NCBI GenBank assembly: GCA_003281505.1
Contig: QCBU01000001.1
Location: 242,638-306,637 of the forward strand
From: Prochlorococcus sp. AG-347-J14
Lineage (GTDB): Bacteria; Cyanobacteriota; Cyanobacteriia; PCC-6307; Cyanobiaceae
Direction of reading: 5' to 3'
DNA: 64,000 nt
Both the position numbers and the translations under genes were made by a program. Within the stretch, counting starts at the first letter, position 1. Each line of letters opens with the position of its first letter. Of this stretch, positions 18,884 to 26,776 are shown in pieces. Under the pieces are notes generated by a model, which worked only from the letters and a program-made list of their open reading frames with translations, was not told where the DNA came from and did not search any database.

Positions 18884-19918
18884 TTAATCTGTATCTAAAT
18901 AATTTTTTAAAAGTAAAAACTTTTTCCAAGGATCTCCTTGATTTATCGAAAATAAAGCTTTATTAAATCCTTCATTTAAATTATCCTCAACGCCTGCGGC
19001 CCAAAGCACTAAAGCAGAGTTCAAGGCAACTACATTAATATGAGATTTTTGCCCAGAACCATTTAAAACAGACTTTAATATTTCTTCATTAGAAACAGAA
19101 TCAGAAACCACAAGCTCTTCGTTAGATATATTTTCATAGTTAAAGTCTGAAATATTTATTTCTGAAAACCGTAATTCACCATTATCAACAAATACTAATT
19201 TATTTTCTCCTTGAAGCGAAGCTTCATCAAGGCCACCAGACCCATGAACAACTATTGCTCTATTCATACCCATTCTTAAAAGCGCGCTGCCCATAGGTTT
19301 TAAAAGATCCTCAGATGCAACACCCAAAACTTGTGCATTGGGTCTTAAGGGGTTTACCAATGGACCAAGTTGATTAAATACTGTCCTTATTCCAAGGGTC
19401 TTTCTTAATGGAGCAAGTTTTATTAAAGATTTATGCCAAACAGGTGCGAACAAAAAAGTTATTCCAATTTCACTAACGGCTTTAATTACTTTTTCTAATG
19501 AACAATTTAAATTCAAACCAAGATTCAACAAAACATCAGCAGAGCCAACTTTTCCACTAGCGCTTTTATTTCCGTGTTTTGCAATCATTACACCACAAGA
19601 TGCAGCTACAAATGCAACTGCAGTTGAAATATTAAATGTATTAGCTCCATCACCCCCTGTTCCACAAGTATCTACTAAATACAAATTTGGTCTTGCTACT
19701 GGCAACTCGCAAACATTTAAGAGTTCCTCAGCCATAGAACTTAATTCGACACCTGTAGAGCTCTTTGATCTCAAAGCACTCAAAAAAGCTCCTGTTTCAA
19801 CATCTGAAATTTCATAATTAAGCCATCTTTGCATTAAAGATCTAGAAGTTATTTCATCAAGGTCTCTTCCCTCCAATAAATTATTAAGAATTTCAGAGTT
19901 TGATAGATTAGATGACAT
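18884..19918 (-). CDS. trpD: Anthranilate phosphoribosyltransferase
   Basis: TrpD transfers phosphoribosyl from PRPP to anthranilate in tryptophan synthesis. The 344-residue protein has the PRPP loop [17 protein letters not shown], then [17 protein letters not shown] and the [16 protein letters not shown] segment, all family marks. Length is normal. It is followed closely by carA, and a DUF3288 gene lies 32 bp upstream on the same strand. Confidence 0.97.
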   Translation of the reverse strand: MSSNLSNSEILNNLLEGRDLDEITSRSLMQRWLNYEISDVETGAFLSALRSKSSTGVELSSMAEELLNVCELPVARPNLYLVDTCGTGGDGANTFNISTAVAFVAASCGVMIAKHGNKSASGKVGSADVLLNLGLNLNCSLEKVIKAVSEIGITFLFAPVWHKSLIKLAPLRKTLGIRTVFNQLGPLVNPLRPNAQVLGVASEDLLKPMGSALLRMGMNRAIVVHGSGGLDEASLQGENKLVFVDNGELRFSEINISDFNYENISNEELVVSDSVSNEEILKSVLNGSGQKSHINVVALNSALVLWAAGVEDNLNEGFNKALFSINQGDPWKKFLLLKNYLDTD

Positions 19919-19950
19919 TTATTTATAGTTGAAAATTTTGTAAATAAGAT

Positions 19951-20247
19951 TCAATTTGAGGTATCAAAACTTGAGCCAATTAAATCTTTATTTGTATTAG
20001 AAGGCCTGAAGCTTTTTGACCAAATATTTTTTGTTTTTGAAAAAAGTTCATTTTTAGTGATCTTCCAAAAATTTAAAATTTTTTCAATATCGTTTTTAAT
20101 TTCAATTTCTCCTGGGAAATTGTTATAACGATTTATTAGTCTAGCTAAATTTATATAATCAAGATCTTCTGGTGTTTTTTTAGTGATAAGGGAATCTATA
20201 ATGTTCTTGTCTGTTTCATGTAATGGATGAGTTTGCTCGTTACCCAT
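19951..20247 (-). CDS. DUF3288 family protein
   Basis: This roughly 98-residue cyanobacterial protein starts MGNEQTHPLHETDKN and has the pattern INLARLINRYNNFPGEIEIK, as in DUF3288. An ENTITY-like helical middle and a Ser/Asn-rich tail follow; no catalytic motif or membrane helix is visible. I prefer the ATG at 20247 because the family begins near QTHPL; a start six codons earlier is possible. It precedes trpD, and function is unknown. Confidence 0.8.
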   Translation of the reverse strand: MGNEQTHPLHETDKNIIDSLITKKTPEDLDYINLARLINRYNNFPGEIEIKNDIEKILNFWKITKNELFSKTKNIWSKSFRPSNTNKDLIGSSFDTSN

Positions 20248-20327
20248 AAATAAATACTGAATCATTTATAAAATTAGCTCACATATTCAAAAATGAAACA
20301 TTATCTTAATCATATCTGCAAAATAAA

Positions 20328-22073
20328 ATGAAAAATTTAAAGATAGAAGTTATATCTAAATACCTAAGACCTTACAAAAAGGAATTTTTATATGGAGCTT
20401 TCGCTCTCTTATTAGTAAATATATTAAGTGTTGTAATACCCTTAGAAGTTAAAAATATAATTGACCAATTACAAAATGGGTTTTCTTCGGATTTTGTTAT
20501 TTCTAAATCTATATGGTTAATATTTTTAGCAACTTGTATGGGTTTAATAAGATTATTTTCAAGACAGATTGTCTTCGGAATAGGTAGAAAAGTAGAAGTA
20601 AATCTTCGTCAAAAACTTTTTGACCATTTACTTATTCAAGATCCAGAATGGATTCAAAAAAAAGGTAGTGGAGACATTATTAGTAGAGCTACAAGCGATG
20701 TTGAAAATATAAGAAGACTTCTAGGTTTTACAGTTTTAAGCTTGTGCAACATTGTCTTAGCTTATTCATTCACTATTCCTTCAATGTTTTCGATTAATAA
20801 AACATTAACAATATCAGCTTTAATGATATTTCCATTAATCCTTGGAATTGTAAGTCTATTTGGTGGCAAAATGGTTAAACAAAGAAAGGCTCAACAAGAA
20901 TCATTATCAAAACTTAGTGATCTAATTCAAGAAGATCTTTCTGGTATAAGCGCCATTAAAATTTATGGCCAAGAGAATGCTGAGAAAAAAGAATTTAATA
21001 TATATAATAATGACTATCGAAATTCAGCGATAAAACTTGCAAGAACAGCTAGTACCTTATTCCCATTGTTACAAGGGATTTCATCAATTTCATTATTGAT
21101 TTTATTATCATTAGGTACTTTTCAATTAGAGAGTGGATTTATTTCGATAGGTGGTTTAGTAGCTTTAATTCTTTACGTAGAAAGACTTGTCTTCCCAACA
21201 GCTTTACTAGGTTTTACATTAAATACTTTTCAACTTGGTCAAGTAAGTTTAGATCGTGTGGAAGAAATCTTTCAGAATTATCCAAATATTGTAGATAGGG
21301 CAGAAACTAAATTTTTAAAAAGAAAGGTTAAAGGATTCTTAGAAGCAAGAAATTTAACAATAAAGTATCCAGGATCAAAATTTAATTCATTAAATAGTCT
21401 CAATTTTAAAATTTATCCTGGAGAACTTATTGCAATAGTTGGCCCGGTAGGTTGTGGCAAGACAACTCTAGCAAAGTCTCTAGGACGGACTATTGAAATT
21501 CCAGACAATCAATTATTTCTTGATGAAATTGATGTAAAAACTTTAAAATTAAGCGATCTTAGAAAAAATATTTCAATCGTTCCTCAAGAAGCATTCTTAT
21601 TTACTTCTACAATCTCAGACAACCTAAGTTTTGGAGAACCCAAAGCTTCTAAATACTTAGTTAAAGAAAGCGCTACAAAAGCTGGATTAATTGATGATAT
21701 CAATAGTTTTCCACAAAGGTTTAAAACTATTGTTGGTGAAAGAGGTATTACATTAAGTGGAGGACAAAGGCAAAGAACTGCACTAGGAAGGGCACTACTT
21801 GTTAATTCTCCTATTGTTGTTCTTGATGATGCTTTAGCAAGCGTAGATAATAAAACAGCAGCAAGAATAATAGATGAAATGAGTGACAGAAGTAATAAAA
21901 CAATCATAATGATTAGTCACCAACTTTCTGTTGCAGCTACCTGCGATAGGGTTTTAGTAATGGATAAAGGGGAAATAGTACAAGAAGGGGCTCATAAAGA
22001 TTTAGTAAAAGTGAATGGGCTTTATAAACAACTTTGGGAAAGAGAATTAGCTACCAAGATTGTTAAGAGCTAA
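20328..22073 (+). CDS. ABC exporter, fused membrane and ATPase domains (MsbA/MdlB-like)
   Basis: This 581-residue half-transporter presumably works as a dimer in export. About six membrane helices span residues 15-300. An ATPase domain follows with Walker A GPVGCGKTTL, Q-loop NISIVPQEAFLF, signature LSGGQRQRTALGRALL, Walker B IVVLDDALASVDN and the H-loop MISHQ. Substrate cannot be told; lipids, peptides and drugs are all possible for this class. It is divergent from the DUF3288 gene. Confidence 0.88.
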   Translation: MKNLKIEVISKYLRPYKKEFLYGAFALLLVNILSVVIPLEVKNIIDQLQNGFSSDFVISKSIWLIFLATCMGLIRLFSRQIVFGIGRKVEVNLRQKLFDHLLIQDPEWIQKKGSGDIISRATSDVENIRRLLGFTVLSLCNIVLAYSFTIPSMFSINKTLTISALMIFPLILGIVSLFGGKMVKQRKAQQESLSKLSDLIQEDLSGISAIKIYGQENAEKKEFNIYNNDYRNSAIKLARTASTLFPLLQGISSISLLILLSLGTFQLESGFISIGGLVALILYVERLVFPTALLGFTLNTFQLGQVSLDRVEEIFQNYPNIVDRAETKFLKRKVKGFLEARNLTIKYPGSKFNSLNSLNFKIYPGELIAIVGPVGCGKTTLAKSLGRTIEIPDNQLFLDEIDVKTLKLSDLRKNISIVPQEAFLFTSTISDNLSFGEPKASKYLVKESATKAGLIDDINSFPQRFKTIVGERGITLSGGQRQRTALGRALLVNSPIVVLDDALASVDNKTAARIIDEMSDRSNKTIIMISHQLSVAATCDRVLVMDKGEIVQEGAHKDLVKVNGLYKQLWERELATKIVKS

Positions 22074-22109
22074 AAATATTTTTTTTACTTATAATAATAA
22101 GATTTAATT

Positions 22110-22838
22110 ATGTTTAATTTCCTGAAAAGCATTATGAATAAGGAGGAAGAAAATTTGACTAATAATGCTTATTCATTACATAGAATATTAAAAACAGATT
22201 TAAAGAAAGAACCTAAAAGTCAAGAAGATGAAATATTTTTTGGATGCGGTTGTTTCTGGGGAGCTGAAAAATGTTTTTGGAAACTCCCTGGAGTTGTCAC
22301 AACTTCTGTAGGTTATGCTGGTGGCGAAAGAATCAATCCAACTTATTATGAAGTATGTTCCGGATTAACTGGTCATTCAGAAGTTGTTAGAGTTATATGG
22401 AATAAAAAGGAAATAGACATAAGTGATTTATTAAAAATGTTTTGGGAATGTCATGACCCTACTCAAAAAAACAGACAAGGTAACGATATCGGAACACAAT
22501 ATAGATCAGCAATATACTATACAAATAAAAATAATTTAGACATCATATTAGCCAGTAAAGAACAATATCAAAAGGAACTAATTAAAAAAAATTTTAGTTT
22601 AATTGAAACGGAGATTAAAATGATTGATACTTATTTTTTTGCAGAAAAATACCATCAACAATATCTTGCATCAGCAGGAAGCAGGCAGTATTGTTCTGCT
22701 TCTCCTACAAAAGTCAAGTTAGGAGTTTTTACTGGAAGCAACTACAAATTAAAAGATCATATATGGGAAAACTTTAATTGGGAAGTTGATAAGTGTGTAT
22801 TGAGATCTGATAACAATCCTATAAAGAATAACATTTAA
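22110..22838 (+). CDS. msrA: Peptide methionine sulfoxide reductase MsrA
   Basis: MsrA repairs methionine-S-sulfoxide in oxidised proteins. The catalytic motif FGCGCFWGAEKCFW contains Cys48 in GCFWG. SVGYAGG, SGLTGHSEVVRV, NDIGTQYRSAIYY and AEKYHQQYL follow, all family hallmarks. The protein is 242 residues, with about 40 extra at the N-terminus and a 40-residue tail after the core. A start at the second Met (MNKEEEN) is also possible. It lies downstream of the ABC exporter on the same strand. Confidence 0.94.
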   Translation: MFNFLKSIMNKEEENLTNNAYSLHRILKTDLKKEPKSQEDEIFFGCGCFWGAEKCFWKLPGVVTTSVGYAGGERINPTYYEVCSGLTGHSEVVRVIWNKKEIDISDLLKMFWECHDPTQKNRQGNDIGTQYRSAIYYTNKNNLDIILASKEQYQKELIKKNFSLIETEIKMIDTYFFAEKYHQQYLASAGSRQYCSASPTKVKLGVFTGSNYKLKDHIWENFNWEVDKCVLRSDNNPIKNNI

Positions 22839-22865
22839 ATCAATCTTATCCTTATAGTAAGGAAA

Positions 22866-22939
22866 CGGGGCGTAGCGCAGTTTGGTAGCGCACCACTTTG
22901 GGGTAGTGGGGGTCGTGGGTTCAAATCCCGCCGTTCCGA
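22866..22939 (+). tRNA. tRNA-Pro, anticodon GGG by structure
   Basis: The 74-nt sequence folds as a cloverleaf. The acceptor stem CGGGGCG/CGTTCCG contains two G-U pairs, the D stem is GCGC/GCGC, the anticodon stem is CCACT/AGTGG with loop TTGGGGT, and the T stem GTGGG/CCCGC surrounds TTCAAAT. With T33 fixed, the anticodon is GGG. A73 ends the gene and CCA is not encoded. The TAA of a convergent small ORF begins at the next base. Confidence 0.93.
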
Positions 22940-23092
22940 TTACTTATCGTTTTCATTTACAAGGGATTTGTATAGCTTATATGAACTTATGCCTACAGCT
23001 ATGAATGTAAAAGAAGAAAAAAACGCTAAAATTAATATAGTAAAATTTGAAACTTCAATTTCGCCTAGTTGGAAAGATATAAATATATTCAT
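22940..23092 (-). CDS. Small single-helix membrane protein (50 aa), unknown
   Basis: A 50-codon ATG frame ends exactly where the convergent tRNA-Pro begins. The peptide has a short N-terminus (MNIFISFQLGEIEVSN), one clear membrane helix at about residues 17-36, and a basic/polar tail (YKLYKSLVNENDK). The one-helix layout with a charged C-terminus resembles thylakoid mini-proteins, but I cannot assign a family. It lies 54 bp downstream of uppP on the same strand, so it could be co-transcribed with it. Confidence 0.55.
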   Translation of the reverse strand: MNIFISFQLGEIEVSNFTILILAFFSSFTFIAVGISSYKLYKSLVNENDK

Positions 23093-23146
23093 TAGAAAGA
23101 ATTTTTTAAAACCCTAACACAATTGCAAAAAAAATTTCACAACCAA

Positions 23147-23947
23147 TTATGAATTCAGAAGAATTACAACACTAAAAATAACTCTATAAATAATAAATAT
23201 TTTTAAACCATTTGTAGAAATATACTTTAATAAGAAATCTATAGCTAATAAAGAGGTCAAAAATGTCGTAATAAGACCAACCAAAAGAGGGAGAAAACCT
23301 AATGAAAAAAATTCATTAAAAGAAGAAATAAATTCAACAACCGCAGCAATAGAGATAGCTGGCATCCCTAAAAGAAAAGAAAATTTTGCAGCATCTTTTC
23401 TTTCCCATCCTGATATTAAAGCACTAGAAATAGTAACACCCGATCTTGATACACCAGGAAAAATGGCAAATGCCTGAAAAAAACCTATCAAAAAACTATC
23501 TGAATAATTATGGTTTTTAATATTAATAGAACCTGTTTTCGAACTATCCGCCAAGTACATAAAAAAAGCCATTATTAATGAGACCAATGCTATTGATAAA
23601 TTTGAACGAAGAACATTATCAAAAAAATAAGGGACTAATAATTTTATACTTCCCCCAAGCAAAACAATTGGGATAGTCCCAATCAAAATAGACCTTAATA
23701 ATCTTTCATGTAAGAGATAATAAATAAATTTCTTTGAAGATTGGCTTTTGAAATTTAAAATATCATTCCTAAAATACCAAGCTATAGCTAAAACACTTCC
23801 AATTTGAATAGTAGCGGACAAAGAGGCGCCAGGATCATCAAATCCTAAGAAATAGGATACAACTTTTAAATGAGCTGTACTACTTACAGGAATAAATTCC
23901 GTAAGACCTTGAATTAAGCCATATAAAATAAATTTTAAATATTCCAA
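23147..23947 (-). CDS. uppP: Undecaprenyl-diphosphatase UppP (BacA)
   Basis: This integral membrane phosphatase recycles the undecaprenyl carrier for peptidoglycan and other envelope polymers. The 266-residue protein has the two family motifs, GLTEFIPVSSTAHL near residues 14-27 and FPGVSRSGVTISSAL in the middle, with about eight hydrophobic helices. Length is normal. Confidence 0.95.
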   Translation of the reverse strand: MEYLKFILYGLIQGLTEFIPVSSTAHLKVVSYFLGFDDPGASLSATIQIGSVLAIAWYFRNDILNFKSQSSKKFIYYLLHERLLRSILIGTIPIVLLGGSIKLLVPYFFDNVLRSNLSIALVSLIMAFFMYLADSSKTGSINIKNHNYSDSFLIGFFQAFAIFPGVSRSGVTISSALISGWERKDAAKFSFLLGMPAISIAAVVEFISSFNEFFSLGFLPLLVGLITTFLTSLLAIDFLLKYISTNGLKIFIIYRVIFSVVILLNS

Positions 23948-24015
23948 AAAGTTATTAAATTACCTAATTAATTATTAGCAATTTACATTTTATAATTTAA
24001 AGATAATATAGAAAA

Positions 24016-24288
24016 ATGAAAAAAAAATCTATTTTAATTTTATATATTCTTTTTTCCTTAATATTTTTTGATTCAGCAAAAGCAAACTATTGGTTGATTA
24101 TTGGAACTTATAGGCAAGGGCCTGGAAGAAGGCCAGAGGTTAGTGGAATAACAAGCCCTTCGCTACATTCTATTCCCATGAAAGATCTGGATACATGTAA
24201 AGAGGCAGGAGAGAAAATTACAAATGAAATATATAAACCTGTTTGGCAATTTGATAGTAGGTGGACATGTGTATTTAGAGGTGATTAA
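24016..24288 (+). CDS. Small secreted protein, unknown
   Basis: This 90-residue product has an N-terminal signal peptide (KKK then a hydrophobic core, probable cut after AKA). The short mature domain has NYWLIIGTYRQGPGRR, a conserved-looking DTCKEAGEKI with one Cys, and WTCVFRGD with the other. The Cys pair may form a disulfide in the periplasm or lumen. I do not recognise the family. Confidence 0.7.
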   Translation: MKKKSILILYILFSLIFFDSAKANYWLIIGTYRQGPGRRPEVSGITSPSLHSIPMKDLDTCKEAGEKITNEIYKPVWQFDSRWTCVFRGD

Positions 24289-24296
24289 AGATAAAT

Positions 24297-24431
24297 TCAC
24301 CTTTTAACATCATGAGCACAGCCATCACCTTTGTAGTTTTCACTTTCGTAAAAATCATTTTTTGTGCCAAAGTAAACTGTTAATAAAACGAACGGTAAAC
24401 TTGATATAAATAAAATAGTTGTTAAATCCAT
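24297..24431 (-). CDS. Small one-helix membrane protein (44 aa), unknown
   Basis: A 44-codon ATG frame encodes one hydrophobic helix (about residues 3-21), then a polar tail with acidic residues and a terminal CAHDVKR. It is one of two tiny same-strand membrane ORFs in the gap before the DUF1830 gene. The gap of 420 bases is otherwise unexplained, and both frames have membrane-protein-like composition. No named family is recognised. Confidence 0.5.
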   Translation of the reverse strand: MDLTTILFISSLPFVLLTVYFGTKNDFYESENYKGDGCAHDVKR

Positions 24432-24494
24432 AGTGTTATCCTATTCAGTAAGGCTATAAAAATTAAAATAACCGTTTGTTTATTAAAATCAACT

Positions 24495-24620
24495 TTAATA
24501 ATCTGTAGGTCCCTTAATACCAAGATAGAAGAAAGCCCCTAAACCAACTAAAAGAAGAACTCCAGCAACAGCTGCAGAGGGAACAAAACCTCCTATTGCA
24601 AAGGAAGAAAAATAAAACAT
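24495..24620 (-). CDS. Small Gly/Ala-rich membrane protein (41 aa), possible photosynthetic mini-subunit
   Basis: A 41-codon ATG frame encodes a hydrophobic peptide with FAIGGFVPSAAVAGVLLLVG, a second half of the same helix with GAFFYLGI, and the tail KGPTDY. The composition (Gly/Ala/Val/Leu, few Lys or Asn) differs sharply from the AT-driven background, which suggests selection on the protein. Size and shape recall small photosystem or b6f subunits, but I cannot identify which, if any. Confidence 0.6.
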   Translation of the reverse strand: MFYFSSFAIGGFVPSAAVAGVLLLVGLGAFFYLGIKGPTDY

Positions 24621-24708
24621 CTATAAAACTAAACTAGTTAGATAATATCAATAAAAACTAGGTATTTGTAAAAAATTTTGACTCGAAGACAATTAGATAA
24701 AATCTTTT

Positions 24709-24936
24709 TTAAGCCACTAAAGTCGAATCCTGGTTGTCAGATGAAATTCTCATTCTCTCTTCTAATTTAGGGCCATATAATTCATTTCCCCAGATTTCAA
24801 CTCTCGAGTCATTTGGAGCCATAAAAGTAAGAATGTCAGTTGGAAATAAAACTCTCTCTAAAAAAAAATTTGATGGACCTATACATCTCAAGACAATCAT
24901 TCTACAGCCTTCATTTTTGTAAGAAAACTCAACCAT
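24709..24936 (-). CDS. DUF1830 family protein
   Basis: This 75-residue protein has the pattern MIVLRCIGPSNFFLERVLFP followed by FMAPNDSRVEIW, as in the small cyanobacterial DUF1830 family. It is predicted soluble and beta-rich, with no catalytic motif. Function is unknown. It is the last gene before the glycerate kinase cluster on the same strand, separated by 91 bp. Confidence 0.78.
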   Translation of the reverse strand: MVEFSYKNEGCRMIVLRCIGPSNFFLERVLFPTDILTFMAPNDSRVEIWGNELYGPKLEERMRISSDNQDSTLVA

Positions 24937-25027
24937 CCCTAAAAAACAAAATAAAATTAATTAAACATCATTTAGATCGAAAAAAAATGTATAAAAATTT
25001 ACTGAAAAAAAAGAAATTTAGAAAATT

Positions 25028-25972
25028 CTACGAATTTAATCCAGCCTCAACTAAATTTCTTTCTTGATCAATTAATAAAAGCGCATAAGAATTTATAAAA
25101 TCAAAGCTTTTTTGAGGGATAGAGACATTAAGCATTCTCAAAAAATTAGTTAATTTTTCATCTTTAAGAGCGTTGCCTTTCTGTAAAAACATTTCTTTTT
25201 CTTGATTTGTTTTCCACATATTCATATACTCAATCTTCAAGGGCTTTAAGTGCCAAAGATTATCAATTAAATTCCAAATATCTAAATATTCGTTTAGATT
25301 TTTTTGAATGATTGATAAGTAAGAAGATTCATTAAGACTCAAATTTAGTGTATTTATTTGTCGATCATTTATGTCAATAGAGTAAGGTTTTATTCCCAAA
25401 AACCATCCCTCAATAATTAATAAATCAGGATTATCTAATCTCCAATGAGCTCTATCTCCTAAACCATTTCTTAAAGATTTATCGAAAACTGGTACATTTA
25501 ATTCTCCGTTTATCTTCCAATTTAATAATTTTTCATGCATTAATTTTACTGAGTGACTACCGGGAAAACCTCTTGAAACGTTCCAAGGGTTATTCTTAAT
25601 AGCTAATTTCATTTCATCAGATGGGAGATAAAAGTCATCAATTGAAATAACCGCAATTTTGAAGTTTAATTTTAAAGATATAGCTTCGAGCCATTTACCT
25701 AGTGTTGTTTTACCTGTTCCAGGTAGAGCTGAGATACCAATAATTTTTCTATCAGCAATATTATTATGAAATTTATAAGCTTGAGATAAAAGGGGTAAAG
25801 CTAAACCCCAAACCCAATCATCATTTACTTTATTGTTCCAATATTGATCAATTGAAAGAATGTTTCTTTTGTCATTCCAAAAATTGAACCAATCATCCAA
25901 GGAATTCCAACCAATATCAATAATTAATTTTTCAAATTTATCGAGAGGAAATTTAATATCTAAGTCTTTCAT
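25028..25972 (-). CDS. D-glycerate 3-kinase (P-loop type)
   Basis: This 314-residue kinase has a P-loop at about 82-90 (ALPGTGKTT) and continues with VISIDDFYLP, WNVSRGFPGSHSV and LLIIEGWFLGI. That is the plant/cyanobacterial GLYK-type pattern; GLYK phosphorylates D-glycerate in photorespiration. Here it is the last gene of a minus-strand set with a HAD phosphatase and a GH13 phosphorylase. This suggests it also recovers glycerate released from glucosylglycerate. It starts 4 bp after the HAD gene ends. Confidence 0.85.
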   Translation of the reverse strand: MKDLDIKFPLDKFEKLIIDIGWNSLDDWFNFWNDKRNILSIDQYWNNKVNDDWVWGLALPLLSQAYKFHNNIADRKIIGISALPGTGKTTLGKWLEAISLKLNFKIAVISIDDFYLPSDEMKLAIKNNPWNVSRGFPGSHSVKLMHEKLLNWKINGELNVPVFDKSLRNGLGDRAHWRLDNPDLLIIEGWFLGIKPYSIDINDRQINTLNLSLNESSYLSIIQKNLNEYLDIWNLIDNLWHLKPLKIEYMNMWKTNQEKEMFLQKGNALKDEKLTNFLRMLNVSIPQKSFDFINSYALLLIDQERNLVEAGLNS

Positions 25973-25976
25973 TTTT

Positions 25977-26774
25977 TTAACTTAATTCTCGCTTATTTAT
26001 CAATTTATTGATTTCATTTTTCCAACCGTATCCATTTGGTTGAGTAGCTAGAGTAAATTCCAAATCTTTTAATTGATCAAGTAAATTTAAGTTAGGTCCT
26101 TCTTTTCCAGGAATAACAATTTTAATATCTGAGTTTAAAAGAAGAGGCAAATCATTTGGAGAATCGCCTAAGCCTATTATTTTAATATTTTGAACATTTG
26201 AATATTCCTTAAGAGCATTTATTGCTTTACCTTTATTAGATTTTGTAGATAACAAGTGACTCATTCTATTTCCCTTGAAAATTTCAACGTTGAACTTTTT
26301 ACAACAGATATTAATTTTCTCTTCTAAAAAACTGGGTGGATTTAAAAAAGGCATGCTCCAATGCCTATCACGCATTAAGTTCAATGAGTTTCCTTCTAAA
26401 CCTGTGAGCTGAGTGACTTCTTGATCAGTGAGATTATTAAGAGGAGTAAGTTTATAATCAATTTCATCAGAAATACAATTTATGATTTCTTCAAGGGATT
26501 CGTATTTTATCCCAAGAATAATCTCTCCATTTACTCTTCTAAGAGATTCTCCATATATTGCTGCACCATTCTCAACAATATAAGGATCCGTCAAATTAAG
26601 TTCCTTTCTAATAACTTTTACTTCAGAAGCGGTTTTGCTTGTACAAAGAATTACTGGTATGGATAAATCTTGTAGTTTTTTTATGGTTTCTCTAGCAGGT
26701 GATAAATCATAGGAGTGATCCATTAGAGTACCATCTACATCACTTACTACCCATATAGAAGAATTTTCTATCAT
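25977..26774 (-). CDS. HAD phosphatase, probable glucosyl-3-phosphoglycerate phosphatase
   Basis: This member of the mannosyl-3-phosphoglycerate phosphatase group of HAD enzymes has motif I VVSDVDGTLMDH (nucleophile Asp12), a PVILCTSKTASEV motif II, PYIVENGAAIYG, and motif IV GLGDSPNDLPLL. I choose the ATG at 26774 (MIENSS), giving 265 residues, because a longer frame would overlap the upstream gene. With gpgS on the other strand it should dephosphorylate glucosyl-3-phosphoglycerate; the exact sugar is inferred from that neighbour. Confidence 0.82.
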   Translation of the reverse strand: MIENSSIWVVSDVDGTLMDHSYDLSPARETIKKLQDLSIPVILCTSKTASEVKVIRKELNLTDPYIVENGAAIYGESLRRVNGEIILGIKYESLEEIINCISDEIDYKLTPLNNLTDQEVTQLTGLEGNSLNLMRDRHWSMPFLNPPSFLEEKINICCKKFNVEIFKGNRMSHLLSTKSNKGKAINALKEYSNVQNIKIIGLGDSPNDLPLLLNSDIKIVIPGKEGPNLNLLDQLKDLEFTLATQPNGYGWKNEINKLINKRELS

Positions 26775-26776
26775 TT

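Noticed and set aside
18870..18929. Upstream extension of carA
   Set aside because: The extra 20 residues overlap trpD and are not family-like; the ATG at 18869 fits the normal length.
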